A stretch of DNA of 64,000 bases from an uncultured Methanolobus sp. (GTDB taxonomy: Archaea > Halobacteriota > Methanosarcinia > Methanosarcinales > Methanosarcinaceae): contig NZ_OY762426.1 of assembly GCF_963665675.1 (NCBI RefSeq), positions 1,736,001 to 1,800,000 on the forward strand. Reading direction: 5' to 3'. Numbering within the stretch: position 1 is the first letter of the stretch; every line of letters begins with the position of its first letter. The translations under genes were made by a program, and so were the position numbers. The notes below the pieces were generated by a model. The model did not search any database. It saw only the letters and a program-made list of their open reading frames with translations, and had not been told where the DNA came from. Below, in pieces: positions 12,591 to 22,133 of this stretch.

Positions 12591-12612
12591 TACTAACTAT
12601 TACCTTTTTTAA
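12591..12612 (+). terminator. U-rich terminator of the rRNA operon
   Basis: Shortly after 5S the sequence runs into CCTTTTTTAA at 12603-12612, the oligo-T type of stop used by archaeal RNA polymerase. Nothing else stands out up to 12743. Confidence 0.5.
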
Positions 12613-12743
12613 CTGAATTATTATCTGATAGCATCAGCTATAGGGTTTTTCTAAATGAAAATGTTTTTGAGTCTAAATATGCATGCGTCCTAATCGCATC
12701 ACAGAATTTATCACAAACCACTGCTAGAAAATAAAAAAAGATA

Positions 12744-13403
12744 TTACTCTTCTATTTTCCTGCCCATAGACTCGTTAACAGCCTTAATTTGATCAGCTGT
12801 TGTAACAATGATTACCTCATCTTTTTCCCGCAATTTCGGATCTTTCCCAGCGAGGATGAAATCGCTTTTACGATAAAGTCCTATGAATGCGCTATCCTCT
12901 GGCAGTGATATCTCAGATAGTTTCTTATCGATCACATCATCGGTAGCCATAACTCCCATGAAACGGACGTTTGAGCGCACCAGATTACTCAATTCTATTG
13001 TGTTTATTCCTCTGAGTACATCTGCTATGTATCTGGACGAGATACTTGAAGGGTTGATCATATAGTAGAAACCAAGCTTGTTAGCAATATCCATGAACTG
13101 TTTGTCGTCGATCTTGAGTATGATCTTCCCGACTTTTGCATCCCTTGCAATCAAACCAATAAGGATATTATTCTGGTCATTGCTCGTACAGGCAACAATA
13201 GCATCCGCATTTGAAATGTCCGCTTTTTCCAGAATATCAGGTCTTGTACCCTCTGCATTGATAATCGTACAATCCAGAGTCTCAGCAAGCTCTTTGGCTA
13301 TTGATTCTTCTTTTTCGATGAGTATGACTTCCTTTCCCAGTTCTATCATATTCTTAGTCAGATGTATCCCCAGAGAACCCGCACCTATAACAATGACTCT
13401 CAT
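12744..13403 (-). CDS. trkA: Potassium uptake regulator TrkA
   Basis: TrkA is the cytosolic nucleotide-binding gate of the Trk potassium channel. The 219-residue protein begins with the Rossmann motif VIGAGSLGIHLTKNM and the acidic NAD-ribose residue in LIEKEE. An RCK N domain runs to about residue 135, and a TrkA-C domain follows (DVIDKKLSEISLPEDSAFIG and onward). Its ATG overlaps the TrkH stop in an ATGA, so the two are translationally coupled. This is the small single-RCK form rather than the tandem one. Confidence 0.92.
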   Translation of the reverse strand: MRVIVIGAGSLGIHLTKNMIELGKEVILIEKEESIAKELAETLDCTIINAEGTRPDILEKADISNADAIVACTSNDQNNILIGLIARDAKVGKIILKIDDKQFMDIANKLGFYYMINPSSISSRYIADVLRGINTIELSNLVRSNVRFMGVMATDDVIDKKLSEISLPEDSAFIGLYRKSDFILAGKDPKLREKDEVIIVTTADQIKAVNESMGRKIEE

Positions 13404-14881
13404 ATTTTTACCATCCTCTTATTATTTCTCTTTCTTTTAATCCATGTACTTGGCATAAAAAGCAGAATCAACGGAATTATCTCTATCCTTCCAAACAACA
13501 TGTCTATTATCAGCACAGCTTTCAGCACAAAAGGCATTGCAGCACCAGTTGCCCCGGCAGAAAGTCCTACAGTACTTAAGGCGCTGGATGTCTCGAATAC
13601 TGAACTGGTAGCGTCCACTCCATAAAGCATGAAAATAAATGCTGAAGCTATAAGTATCACTGTATAAAGCAGCATAAATGTAACCAGATTGTATATCTCC
13701 TTGCTTTCTATAACATGTTCCTCTATTTTCATGGGAGTTATAGTCTCTCTTGGGAGGAATAACCTGATAAGCACGTTATGAACTACTTTAAAGAGCAAAA
13801 GAATTCTGAAAACCTTTATTCCACCTGCAGTTGATCCCATATTCCCACCGACCCACATCATGAATATTAGTACTGCTTTTGATGCTTCAGATAGTATGGA
13901 CAGGTCGAACGTAGAAAATCCTGCCGTAGTTGCTGCAGAGATTATCTGGAAGAAATTGTCTTTGATGGAATTATATTCAAAGTCTTCTCTTGAAAGTGTA
14001 AATGCAAACACCAGTGACCCAAGAAATAGAAGTGCCAGAAAATATCTTAGTTCTTTATTATGGATAAATTTCTCTGGCTTTTTCAGCAGGTAAGGATAAA
14101 GCACGAAGCTTACTGCTCCCAGAAGACACGATATGCTGATAGCAGCAGGTATAAGATTTCCCTGATATGCACCAATGCTTGCAGCCTGAGTTGAAAAACC
14201 TCCGGTTGAAACACAACAGAAAGCATGGCATATAGAATCAAAAAGTGACATCCCGCTTAACACCAACAGTACTATAGATATCAGTGTAATCAAAATGTAT
14301 ACCTTGCCAAGCGCACGGGTTGTGGATATCACAGTTGGTTTTATTTTCATATCTCCGTAGTTGGCTTTGTATATCCTGTATGCCGTAGTCCCGGGACTGA
14401 TAAGAACCGAAAGGACCACAAGGATTATTCCTATTCCTCCTACCCATTGTCCCCATGAACGTGCAAAAAGGAAAACTGGTCCTACATCAGCAGGAGCAAC
14501 ACTGAGTCCGGTTGTTGTAACTGCCGAGACACTTTCAAAGTAAGCATCAAACAGCGGCATACCTGTTGACAATGACATGGGTATGGCGCTTAACAGTGCT
14601 GATATTGGGAATACAAGAGCAACAATAATGAGTGCTTCCTTTGTTTCAAGCTCGTAGTCCGGCAGAGTCCGGTAGATTAAAGAACCCAAAATAAAAACTG
14701 CCATTGCAGTAATCCCATAATAACCGGCAGCCTGATAATTATGAAATATGACTGCTGCCATCATTGGAACGATAAGTACGAATGTAAAAGCCAGAAGATA
14801 ATATCCTATGTACTTAGCTACAGCCTTGATATCAACGGGTGTGTGCAGTTCGTACATATTATATAATGATGCCTGAATCAT
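13400..14881 (-). CDS. trkH: Potassium transporter membrane subunit TrkH
   Basis: TrkH is the potassium-conducting subunit partnered with TrkA. The 493-residue membrane protein carries four pore-loop filter motifs in order: SAVTTTGLSV, CCVSTGGFST, SAATTAGFST and SALSTVGLSA. This is the four-repeat plan of the TrkH/KtrB superfamily. About ten to twelve hydrophobic segments are spread through the length. The start could also be the internal ATG eight codons in (MYELHTPVD). Uptake of potassium for osmotic balance is the expected role. Confidence 0.92.
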   Translation of the reverse strand: MIQASLYNMYELHTPVDIKAVAKYIGYYLLAFTFVLIVPMMAAVIFHNYQAAGYYGITAMAVFILGSLIYRTLPDYELETKEALIIVALVFPISALLSAIPMSLSTGMPLFDAYFESVSAVTTTGLSVAPADVGPVFLFARSWGQWVGGIGIILVVLSVLISPGTTAYRIYKANYGDMKIKPTVISTTRALGKVYILITLISIVLLVLSGMSLFDSICHAFCCVSTGGFSTQAASIGAYQGNLIPAAISISCLLGAVSFVLYPYLLKKPEKFIHNKELRYFLALLFLGSLVFAFTLSREDFEYNSIKDNFFQIISAATTAGFSTFDLSILSEASKAVLIFMMWVGGNMGSTAGGIKVFRILLLFKVVHNVLIRLFLPRETITPMKIEEHVIESKEIYNLVTFMLLYTVILIASAFIFMLYGVDATSSVFETSSALSTVGLSAGATGAAMPFVLKAVLIIDMLFGRIEIIPLILLFMPSTWIKRKRNNKRMVKI

Positions 14882-14989
14882 TATAAATGATATAGTAATT
14901 TTCTGGATTGTCTGAGTTATTTTCCATTATGCTTTACGACAATTGCCTCAGAGGAAGCTTAAATATATCTTAACCTCATCTACAGGCTC

Positions 14990-16465
14990 ATGTCACAATT
15001 CGATATAACACACAAGGATGCAGCAGGGCGTATCGGGAAACTCATAACGCCACACGGAGTGGTGGAAACTCCTACCGTAATGCCTGTTATCAATCCGAAT
15101 ATCCAGACCATAAAACCTTCTGAAATGAAGGATTTTGGCGCTGAGATACTTATCACAAATTCATATATTATCTACCGTAAGGATGAGCTAAGAGAAAAAG
15201 CTCTCAAAGATGGTCTGCATGCATTACTCGATTATGACGGACCGATCATGACCGATTCCGGCTCATTCCAGCTTTCTGTTTATGGTGAGGTAGAAGTTAC
15301 AAACAAGGAGATAATTGATTTTCAGCAGAAAATTGGAACAGACATCGGTGTCCCTCTGGATATTCCTACACACCCCGATGTTACTCATGAGAAAGCAAAG
15401 GAAGATATGGACATCACAATAGAGCGCCTGAAGGAAGCAAGAGGACTTGTTAAAGAGGGAGGTATGCTTCTCGCCGGCCCGGTACAGGGTGCCACATATA
15501 AAGATCTCCGTGAAGAATGTGCACGTGAGCTTTCAGACGTAGGTTTTGATGTTTATCCATTTGGCGCAGTGGTGCCACTCATGGAATCCTACCGCTATGC
15601 AGACCTTGTTGATGTCATAGCATCTGCAAAGAAGGGACTTGACCCGGTAGCGCCAGTTCACCTTTTCGGTGCCGGACATCCAATGATGTTTGCCCTTGCT
15701 GTTGCAATGGGATGTGACCTTTTCGACTCGGCAGCCTATGCACTCTATGCAAAGGACAGGCGCTACATAACTTCGAGAGGTACATATCATGTGGATAAAC
15801 TAAAGTATCTTCCATGTTCCTGTCCTGTATGTGTGGCACACACAGCAGAGGAGCTTAAAAAAGCCCACAACTGTACCGAACTTCTTGCAAGGCACAATCT
15901 TTATGTTACGTTTGAGGAGGTGCGAGAGGTTAAGCAGGCCATATGGGAAGGCAACCTCCTGGAGCTTGTAGAACAGCGCTGCCGCTCACATCCGAGAATG
16001 CTGGAAGCTTTAAAGCAGATGTACACTTATTCTCCGTGGCTGGAGGAGTGTGACCCATCATCAAAATCCACTTTCTTCTACTGCGGACCGGAATCTGCAA
16101 AGAGACCTGAAGTTCTTCGTTTCAACAAACAGCTTGAAAGGCTCACCATCAAAGGCTCAGTTCTTATCAGGCCATATCCTACAAAGAAGGATAAAGAGTA
16201 TGATACTGTCATGGTGTTCAAACCGCCATTCGGCTCTTATCCGCATGATCTTGCAGAAGTTTATCCATTCAATGCAGAGGTTGTAAGGACACCTGATTAT
16301 GAGTCTCTGGAAACTGCTTTTCTTAATACCATAAAGCTGATTGAGTTGAATCCAGAGGCAAACTACACTTTCTTTATGAAAGAAAGTTTCGAACATCCTC
16401 TGGTAGAGAAACTCGGTGGAATGGACAACGTTACAGTAGTTCCACCGAAGAGCGATCGACTGTGA
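14990..16465 (+). CDS. tgtA: Archaeosine tRNA-guanine transglycosylase TgtA, catalytic subunit
   Basis: This enzyme swaps guanine-15 of the tRNA D loop for the archaeosine precursor preQ0. The TGT catalytic domain spans about residues 5-330, with DSGSFQLS, the LAGPVQG substrate loop, VPLMESYRYADLV, HLFGAGHPMMFALAVAMGC and the zinc site CSCPVC...H (about 278-285). A second, archaea-specific domain follows (from about 345, CGPESAKRPEVLRF). At 491 residues it lacks an obvious PUA domain at the C terminus. In several Methanosarcinales that RNA-binding domain is a separate protein, which is not in this window. Confidence 0.93.
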   Translation: MSQFDITHKDAAGRIGKLITPHGVVETPTVMPVINPNIQTIKPSEMKDFGAEILITNSYIIYRKDELREKALKDGLHALLDYDGPIMTDSGSFQLSVYGEVEVTNKEIIDFQQKIGTDIGVPLDIPTHPDVTHEKAKEDMDITIERLKEARGLVKEGGMLLAGPVQGATYKDLREECARELSDVGFDVYPFGAVVPLMESYRYADLVDVIASAKKGLDPVAPVHLFGAGHPMMFALAVAMGCDLFDSAAYALYAKDRRYITSRGTYHVDKLKYLPCSCPVCVAHTAEELKKAHNCTELLARHNLYVTFEEVREVKQAIWEGNLLELVEQRCRSHPRMLEALKQMYTYSPWLEECDPSSKSTFFYCGPESAKRPEVLRFNKQLERLTIKGSVLIRPYPTKKDKEYDTVMVFKPPFGSYPHDLAEVYPFNAEVVRTPDYESLETAFLNTIKLIELNPEANYTFFMKESFEHPLVEKLGGMDNVTVVPPKSDRL

Positions 16466-16569
16466 AAATAATACTATGGATAGTTCTGTAGGAGCCTGCC
16501 ATTAAAATTTAAGACAAGCATGTCGTTTTTATCTAATCAATATGATTTATCGGGTTATGGATAAGCAGA

Positions 16570-16749
16570 GTGGACCCGAAGGATCCGGTGGAGCCGGCGT
16601 TTTCCCACAAGATGAAACAAAATAATCTGCATAAACCTTGGAATATTTTCTTCTCAGGATTTCTGTAGAAATATCAGCATGACTGCAATAATTATTTTAT
16701 TTATATTCTGTACAGCAGTATAGTAATGTGCCGCCTTCGGCGGATGCTT
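16570..16749 (-). repeat. Hairpin-ended intergenic repeat, copy R1
   Basis: Read on the minus strand, this copy starts with the hairpin CCGCCGAAGGCGG, continues with CACATT, a CTATACTGCTGTACAG stem and AATATAAAT, passes a variable middle with a palindrome (TTTCTACAGAAA), and ends with TTATGCAGATTATTTTGTTT, GTGGGAAAACGCCGGC and two GC hairpins. The same order is found at 26979-27152 and 42235-42412. It fills most of the gap between two convergent genes. No reading frame is shared among copies. Confidence 0.8.
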
Positions 16750-16804
16750 ACTTTGTTTAGCTTTCCGAAGGGAATCTACATAGCTAAGATGATATTGTTA
16801 CTAA

Positions 16805-16860
16805 AAATTAATTTTAAAATAAAAAAGGGAATATCTGAATCAATTGTTATTCAGACATTC
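16805..16860 (-). terminator. Terminator of the PKD-domain surface protein gene
   Basis: On the minus strand, just after the stop of the PKD gene, GAATGTCTGAAT pairs with ATTCAGATATTC (one mismatch), followed by CCCTTTTTTATTTT. This is a hairpin plus oligo-T signal. Confidence 0.55.
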
Positions 16861-16869
16861 TTTTTCAGT

Positions 16870-18117
16870 TTAGTCTTTTCTTCTCTGCATGACGAATGCA
16901 AGTCCTATGATTGCTGCTATTGGGAGTGCAATTGTAGGGAATTCAGGAACTTCATTGCTTGATGATCCTTTAATCTCTACAGTTGTACAATCAGTCTTTT
17001 CAAAACCATCATAGCTTATAATTTTCAAACCTACCTGATGACTCCCAGTTGTAGCAAAGGTATGTTGAACTACACTTCCCTGAGCATCGTCGTATGTACC
17101 ATCATTGTTAAGATCCCATAGGTAATATTCAATTCCAATCACAGGTGATGCTTTTGCAATCATGAATATCGATGCACTTTCAGGGTGCAAGAATTGTCTG
17201 GTATCATGACTTCCTGTTGCATCAAGGGTTACAGGGTTTCCTGCAATTCCGGAGTATGGTCCTCCAATGTCTATTACCAGAGGGTTGGCAGCTCCGATCT
17301 CAACAGTTGCATTATCTATATCTACAATTCCGTCCCAACTTGTGACTTTAAGACTTACCTTGTATGTTCCGGGTTCTGTGAAAACATATAGTGCATTGGC
17401 ACCTCTTGCATCATCATATTCTCCATCTCCGTCAAAGTCCCATTCATGACTTCTTATTCCGTATTCGGATACTGGAACCATATTTATTCCTATTGATGCT
17501 GGTGTCAGTTCTCTTGTGTCACGGCTTCCACTTCCATCAAAGGCAACTGGTGAACCTGTCATTCCTGAATATGGGCCGCCTGCATCAGCAATGATTGGAT
17601 TTATAACTTCTATTGTTGTGGCATCGTACATTTCACCAGTTTCAAACATTATAAGTGAACCTTCATTCTCTCCATCAAGTCCACCTTCTATGGAAACGAT
17701 TGCCAATACCTCTATATCATATACTCCTGTTTCATGATTTGCAAAGTAGCCAGTCTTGATCTCACTTTCCATAATCAGGGTTACTGTACTTTCATTCAGT
17801 CTAATATCAATTACATCCAGTTCTGTATTGTCATATACTCCATCTCCACTAAGATCCCACTGAAATCCTCCTGTGGCCATTACGTACTGATCCGGATCGC
17901 TGTAAACATCGTACCATTCAGAAGGCAGATCTGTAATAGTAACAGTAGTATAGAGTGTAAGTTCATTTCCCATGTTCATTGAATATGGTCCACTGACATC
18001 TACGGACACAGTTGGTTCCGGGTCGGCTGCTGCCACTGCAGAAGCAGTTCCCATAAAAAGTGTCAAAATTGCTAAAGATGCAACTATCTTTATATATTTT
18101 TTGTAATTTATTATCAT
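16870..18117 (-). CDS. Secreted PKD-domain protein with PEF-CTERM sorting tail
   Basis: The 415-residue protein is exported. Residues 1-30 form a signal peptide ending in an Ala-rich cleavage region. Two PKD (immunoglobulin-like) domains follow, beginning with AGGPYSGMTGSPVAFDGSGS and IGGPYSGIAGNPVTLDATGS, each with the WDFDGDG or WDLNNDG turn. The C terminus VPEFPTIALPIAAIIGLAFV plus a basic RRKD end is the PEF-CTERM signal recognised by archaeosortase for attachment at the cell surface. It is probably an S-layer-associated or adhesive protein; no enzyme domain is visible. Its terminator overlaps none of the adjacent repeat R1. Confidence 0.88.
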   Translation of the reverse strand: MIINYKKYIKIVASLAILTLFMGTASAVAAADPEPTVSVDVSGPYSMNMGNELTLYTTVTITDLPSEWYDVYSDPDQYVMATGGFQWDLSGDGVYDNTELDVIDIRLNESTVTLIMESEIKTGYFANHETGVYDIEVLAIVSIEGGLDGENEGSLIMFETGEMYDATTIEVINPIIADAGGPYSGMTGSPVAFDGSGSRDTRELTPASIGINMVPVSEYGIRSHEWDFDGDGEYDDARGANALYVFTEPGTYKVSLKVTSWDGIVDIDNATVEIGAANPLVIDIGGPYSGIAGNPVTLDATGSHDTRQFLHPESASIFMIAKASPVIGIEYYLWDLNNDGTYDDAQGSVVQHTFATTGSHQVGLKIISYDGFEKTDCTTVEIKGSSSNEVPEFPTIALPIAAIIGLAFVMQRRKD

Positions 18118-18286
18118 ATTTATACCACCAAGCTAGGCATAATTATAAATATTTTTATGCTATTTATAACTCTTTATTTGGGCACAAATAGTATGCATTT
18201 ATATAGGACTTTTTTAGCTTTGTTCTTACTTGAAACTGTTATTTCCAATACTTAATTACATATAAGAGTTGAACAAATGTAGCTTC

Positions 18287-19546
18287 ATGGGAGTTATTTT
18301 AACTGATGAGCTATTGGCAAATATCGATAAGTGTAAGCTGATAGACATAAGGTCTGTTGATGCTTATAATGGCTGGAAGGAGAATGGGGAAGCAAAAGGT
18401 GGCCACATTAAAGGTGCAAAGTCGCTGCCCTACAAATGGTTACACTATATCGACTGGATAGAGATAGTCAGGAACAAAGGTATTCTGCCGGAAGATTCCC
18501 TTGTGATCTATGGGTATGATCAGGAACAGGTAGAAGAGGTTGCAGGACAGTTTGAAAAGGCTGGTTATCCTGATGTAACGTTTTTCAACTCATTTTCCGA
18601 GTGGATGGGGAGGGACCTGCCAATGGAGCATCTTGAAAGATACAGGCAGCTCGTTTCAGCAGGATGGTTAAACCAGTTGATCACCACGGGGGGTGCTGCG
18701 AAATTCAACAACAACGAGTTCGTAGTGTGTCATGTCCACTACAGGAATCCTTCGGACTATGATGAAGGACACATTCCAGGAGCAATATCCATGGATACTA
18801 ATTCTCTTGAATCTACGGAGACATGGAACCGTCGTTCTCCTGAAGAATTGAAGGAAGCCTTGGAAAATGCAGGCATAACTCATGATACCACCGTGATAGT
18901 TTACGGAAGATTTTCATTTCCAAATAATGATGACCAATTCCCCGGGAGCAGTGCAGGTCACCTTGGCGCGATGAGGGCTGCGTTCATAATGCTCTATGCC
19001 GGTGTAAAGGATGTCCGGATACTTAATGGTGGTCTGCAGTCATGGATGGATTCCGGCTATGAGATTACTAAAGTTCCAACTGTAAATGCCAGTGTTTCTT
19101 TCGGAGTCGATATTCCTCAGAAACCTGAGATTGTTGTTGACCTTGAGGGAGCTAAAGATATCCTTTCCTCTCCTGAAAATAATCTGGTCTGTGTCAGGAG
19201 CTGGAGTGAATACATTGGGGAGGTGAGCGGTTACAACTACATCGAGAAGAAGGGCCGAATTCCGGGGGCAGTGTTCGGTGACTGTGGTTCGGATGCGTAT
19301 CATATGGAGAACTACAGGAATCTTGACCATACAATGCGTGAATACCACGAGGTTGCAGAAGGTTGGAAAAAATCAGGTATTACTCCGGATAAGCGCAATG
19401 CTTTCTACTGTGGGACTGGCTGGAGGGGCAGTGAAGCATTTTTCAACGCATGGCTGATGGGCTGGGATAAGGCAGCTGTTTTTGATGGTGGATGGTTTGA
19501 GTGGAGTAATAATGACCTTCCATTTGAGACTGGGGTGCCGGAGTGA
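18287..19546 (+). CDS. Multi-domain rhodanese sulfurtransferase, EanB-like
   Basis: This protein of about 420 residues has three rhodanese-like units (about 1-120, 125-265 and 280-419), each with the DIRS / HIPGAI / IPGAVFGD type of motif. Only the last carries an active-site cysteine loop, YCGTGWRG (Cys375 from this start). EanB of anaerobic ergothioneine synthesis is a multi-rhodanese enzyme whose persulfidated cysteine follows a tyrosine and inserts sulfur into trimethylhistidine. The YC-GTGWRG loop fits that pattern. The next gene is an EgtD-like histidine methyltransferase and the two after that are a cysteine desulfurase pair, so a role in making a 2-thioimidazole is the simplest reading. 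A TTG at 18269 is an alternative start; neither has a clear ribosome site. A TATA-like gcatttatatagg lies near 18193. It could instead be a general thiosulfate sulfurtransferase. Confidence 0.72.
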   Translation: MGVILTDELLANIDKCKLIDIRSVDAYNGWKENGEAKGGHIKGAKSLPYKWLHYIDWIEIVRNKGILPEDSLVIYGYDQEQVEEVAGQFEKAGYPDVTFFNSFSEWMGRDLPMEHLERYRQLVSAGWLNQLITTGGAAKFNNNEFVVCHVHYRNPSDYDEGHIPGAISMDTNSLESTETWNRRSPEELKEALENAGITHDTTVIVYGRFSFPNNDDQFPGSSAGHLGAMRAAFIMLYAGVKDVRILNGGLQSWMDSGYEITKVPTVNASVSFGVDIPQKPEIVVDLEGAKDILSSPENNLVCVRSWSEYIGEVSGYNYIEKKGRIPGAVFGDCGSDAYHMENYRNLDHTMREYHEVAEGWKKSGITPDKRNAFYCGTGWRGSEAFFNAWLMGWDKAAVFDGGWFEWSNNDLPFETGVPE

Positions 19547-20508
19547 TGATAATTCAGAATTTCATGCCAAAGAAAGGAGAAAGTTCTGTCAGGGATAAGT
19601 TGCTGGCAGGTCTGCGTTCCGATCCCAAAACAATTCCTTCCATGTTCTTTTATGACCATCGCGGTTCGGAGTTGTTCGAGCAGATCACCGGACTGGAGGA
19701 ATACTATCCTCCTAAGATTGAAATTCCCCTTCTTGCATCTACTGCCAGGAAACTGGAACATGAGCTTAATGATTGTGATATTGTAGAACTTGGAAGTGGT
19801 GATTGTTCTAAGATATCAGTGTTCCTTGATGAAGTGTCGGAAGATATTCGTGCTACTATGGCCTACTATCCTGTAGATGTCTGTAAGGAGGCTATTGAGA
19901 AATCCGCATGTAATCTTCATGCAATATATCCTGAAATGGAGATACATGGAATCACTGCTGATTTCCTTGAGCATATGGAAAAGATCCCTGGTGACAGGAA
20001 GAGATTCTTCTGCTTTTTCGGGAGTACAATAGGTAATCTTAGTGAGGCAAAGTCGATGGAGTTCATGGGAAACCTCGGTGAAGTAATGAATGCTAATGAC
20101 CGTCTGATCCTGGGAATGGATATGGTGAAGGATATCGATGTTATTGAAAAGGCCTATAATGATGATAAGGGAATTACTGCCGAATTCAACAAGAATATAC
20201 TGAAGGTCACAAACGATAATCTGGGAACTAACTTTGATTCCGGTGATTTTGAGCACGTGTCTTTTTTCAACAGGGAATATTCACGTATTGAAATGCATCT
20301 GAGGGCGAAGAGGGATCTTGTGATAAAGATCCCTGTGACAAATGAAAAGATTACAATCAGGAAAGGTGAGATGATCCATACCGAGTACTCCCACAAATAT
20401 ACTGAGGATGACATTGCGAAACTGGCAGATGCTGCCGGGCTTGATGTGGAGGAGATCTTTACCGATGACCGGAAATGGTTCTCACTTGTGGAAATGGTGA
20501 AAAGATGA
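19546..20508 (+). CDS. EgtD/EanA-like L-histidine N-alpha-methyltransferase
   Basis: The protein of about 320 residues belongs to the EgtD family of SAM-dependent enzymes that trimethylate the histidine amino group. The visible hallmarks are the FFYDHRGSELFEQITGLEEY start, the SAM loop VELGSGDCSK, CFFGSTIGNL, and the C-terminal IHTEYSHKY, which holds the Glu-x-Ser pair that grips the histidine imidazole in EgtD. Its ATG overlaps the rhodanese stop (TGATG) and its stop overlaps the next start (ATGA). Alone it would make hercynine (trimethylhistidine), and with the upstream rhodanese it could lead to ergothioneine. A related amine substrate is possible. Confidence 0.82.
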   Translation: MIIQNFMPKKGESSVRDKLLAGLRSDPKTIPSMFFYDHRGSELFEQITGLEEYYPPKIEIPLLASTARKLEHELNDCDIVELGSGDCSKISVFLDEVSEDIRATMAYYPVDVCKEAIEKSACNLHAIYPEMEIHGITADFLEHMEKIPGDRKRFFCFFGSTIGNLSEAKSMEFMGNLGEVMNANDRLILGMDMVKDIDVIEKAYNDDKGITAEFNKNILKVTNDNLGTNFDSGDFEHVSFFNREYSRIEMHLRAKRDLVIKIPVTNEKITIRKGEMIHTEYSHKYTEDDIAKLADAAGLDVEEIFTDDRKWFSLVEMVKR

Positions 20509-21686
20509 TAGATACAAAAAAGGATTTTCCGATACTTGAAAAAAAGGTCTATGGAGAGGGACTTGTTTATCTTGATAACGCTGCCACATCCCAAAAACCA
20601 GCCTGCGTTATCGATGCCATCTCTGAGCTCTACAGGTCGGATTACAGCAATATCCACAGGGGAGTTCACTACCTGAGTGAAGTTTCAAGTGAGAAATATG
20701 AGGCGGCGAGGAAGAAAGTAGGTGATTTCATCGGTGCCCGTGATCCGGGTGAAGTGGCATTCACTGCCGGTACGACTGATTCCATCAATCAGGTTGCATG
20801 TTCGTTAAAGTCGATGCTAGCGGGGAATGAGGTTCTGATTACTGGTGTGGAACATCACTCAAACATAGTACCCTGGCAGATGGCAGGAGCCACATTAAGA
20901 ACAATTCCCATGGATAAAGGTTGCAATGTACTGACCGACCAGATGGAGATTACTGACAGAACGAAATTAGTAGCAATAAACCATGTTTCCAATGTCCTTG
21001 GTTCTGTTAATAACATTAAAGAAATCACTGATATTGCAAAAGACCACGGAGTTCCGGTTCTTGTAGACGCAGCCCAGTCTGTTCAGCATATGTCTGTAGA
21101 TGTAAAGGATATTGATTGTGATTTTCTTGTTTTCTCAGGCCATAAGATGTATGCGTCTACCGGTGTGGGAGTACTGTACGCCAGCGAACGTTTCAGCGAT
21201 CTTGTGCCCGCAAGAGGCGGTGGGGGAATGGTCGACAAAGTTACCCTCAAAAAGACCAGTTATCTGGAGCCTCCTCTGAGATATGAGGCAGGCACACCGA
21301 ATATCGCAGGAGCCATAAGCATGGGTGCAGCGATAGGCTATATGCAGGAAATTGGCATGAGTAAGATAAAAAAACACGAGCATGAGGTGTATTCTTATGC
21401 AAGGGAAAGGCTGCTTGAAATAGACGGTGTGACAGTCTATGGAAACACCGATGATATGTGCGGAGCTATCTCATTCAATCTGGATGGTGTCCATCACTAT
21501 GATGCCGGTCTGATTATGGATAAGATGGGAATCGCTGTCAGAACTGGTCATCACTGCGCCCAGCCGTTGATGCGGTCTCTGGGTGTTGAAGGTACCGTGA
21601 GGGCAAGTTTTGCGTTGTACAATACAAAGGAAGATGCAGATATGCTGGTTGAAGGCATAGAGAAAGTCAGGATGATACACTCATGA
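20505..21686 (+). CDS. sufS: Cysteine desulfurase SufS
   Basis: This PLP enzyme takes sulfur from cysteine as an enzyme-bound persulfide. The 393-residue protein starts with the SufS-like DFPILEKKVYGEGLVYLDNA. The PLP lysine lies in VFSGHKMYASTGVGVLY, and the catalytic cysteine in TGHHCAQPLM, the loop form of group II desulfurases. The ATG at 20505 overlaps the methyltransferase stop, and the stop overlaps the SufE start. Position in this operon suggests it loads the rhodanese rather than (or as well as) a general Fe-S assembly scaffold. Confidence 0.93.
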   Translation: MIDTKKDFPILEKKVYGEGLVYLDNAATSQKPACVIDAISELYRSDYSNIHRGVHYLSEVSSEKYEAARKKVGDFIGARDPGEVAFTAGTTDSINQVACSLKSMLAGNEVLITGVEHHSNIVPWQMAGATLRTIPMDKGCNVLTDQMEITDRTKLVAINHVSNVLGSVNNIKEITDIAKDHGVPVLVDAAQSVQHMSVDVKDIDCDFLVFSGHKMYASTGVGVLYASERFSDLVPARGGGGMVDKVTLKKTSYLEPPLRYEAGTPNIAGAISMGAAIGYMQEIGMSKIKKHEHEVYSYARERLLEIDGVTVYGNTDDMCGAISFNLDGVHHYDAGLIMDKMGIAVRTGHHCAQPLMRSLGVEGTVRASFALYNTKEDADMLVEGIEKVRMIHS

Positions 21687-22102
21687 GTGATACTGTTCAG
21701 GACGAGATCATAAAGGAGTTTCAGGGACTTGAGTGGTTTGACAAGTATGAACTCCTGATATCCTCGGCTAAAGAGGTTGAGACCATGGCCGGAGAGTTCA
21801 GAACCGAGGAGAACGCCATAAGTGGCTGCCAGTCAAAGGTCTGGATTAGGAGTTATACCAATGGTGGCAGACTGCATTTCGAGTATGACAGCGATGCCAT
21901 GATAACCAAAGGGATAATTTCTCTTGTACTCAGGGTGCTGAATGGGCGTTCTGCTCAGGAGATTCTTGACACTGATCTGTATTTCATTGAAGAGATTGGT
22001 CTGAAGTCTAATCTGTCTCCGGCGAGAGCTGATGGATTGGCTTCGATTATTCGGAGGATTCGGGAGATTGCTGAGGGGAAGGTTCACCCCTCACTTAATT
22101 GA
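21683..22102 (+). CDS. sufE: SufE sulfur-acceptor protein
   Basis: SufE accepts persulfide from SufS and hands it on. The 139-residue protein has the acceptor cysteine in the expected GCQSKVW loop (about residue 50), and the flanking WFDKYELLISSAKE and the C-terminal RADGLASIIRRIRE helices fit the family. The ATGA overlap with sufS shows translational coupling. It ends the four-gene operon, and the convergent TIR gene begins its 3' end 31 bases later. Confidence 0.9.
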   Translation: MSDTVQDEIIKEFQGLEWFDKYELLISSAKEVETMAGEFRTEENAISGCQSKVWIRSYTNGGRLHFEYDSDAMITKGIISLVLRVLNGRSAQEILDTDLYFIEEIGLKSNLSPARADGLASIIRRIREIAEGKVHPSLN

Positions 22103-22133
22103 GAAACGGAAGAACAGGGGTATTTGGAAATAA

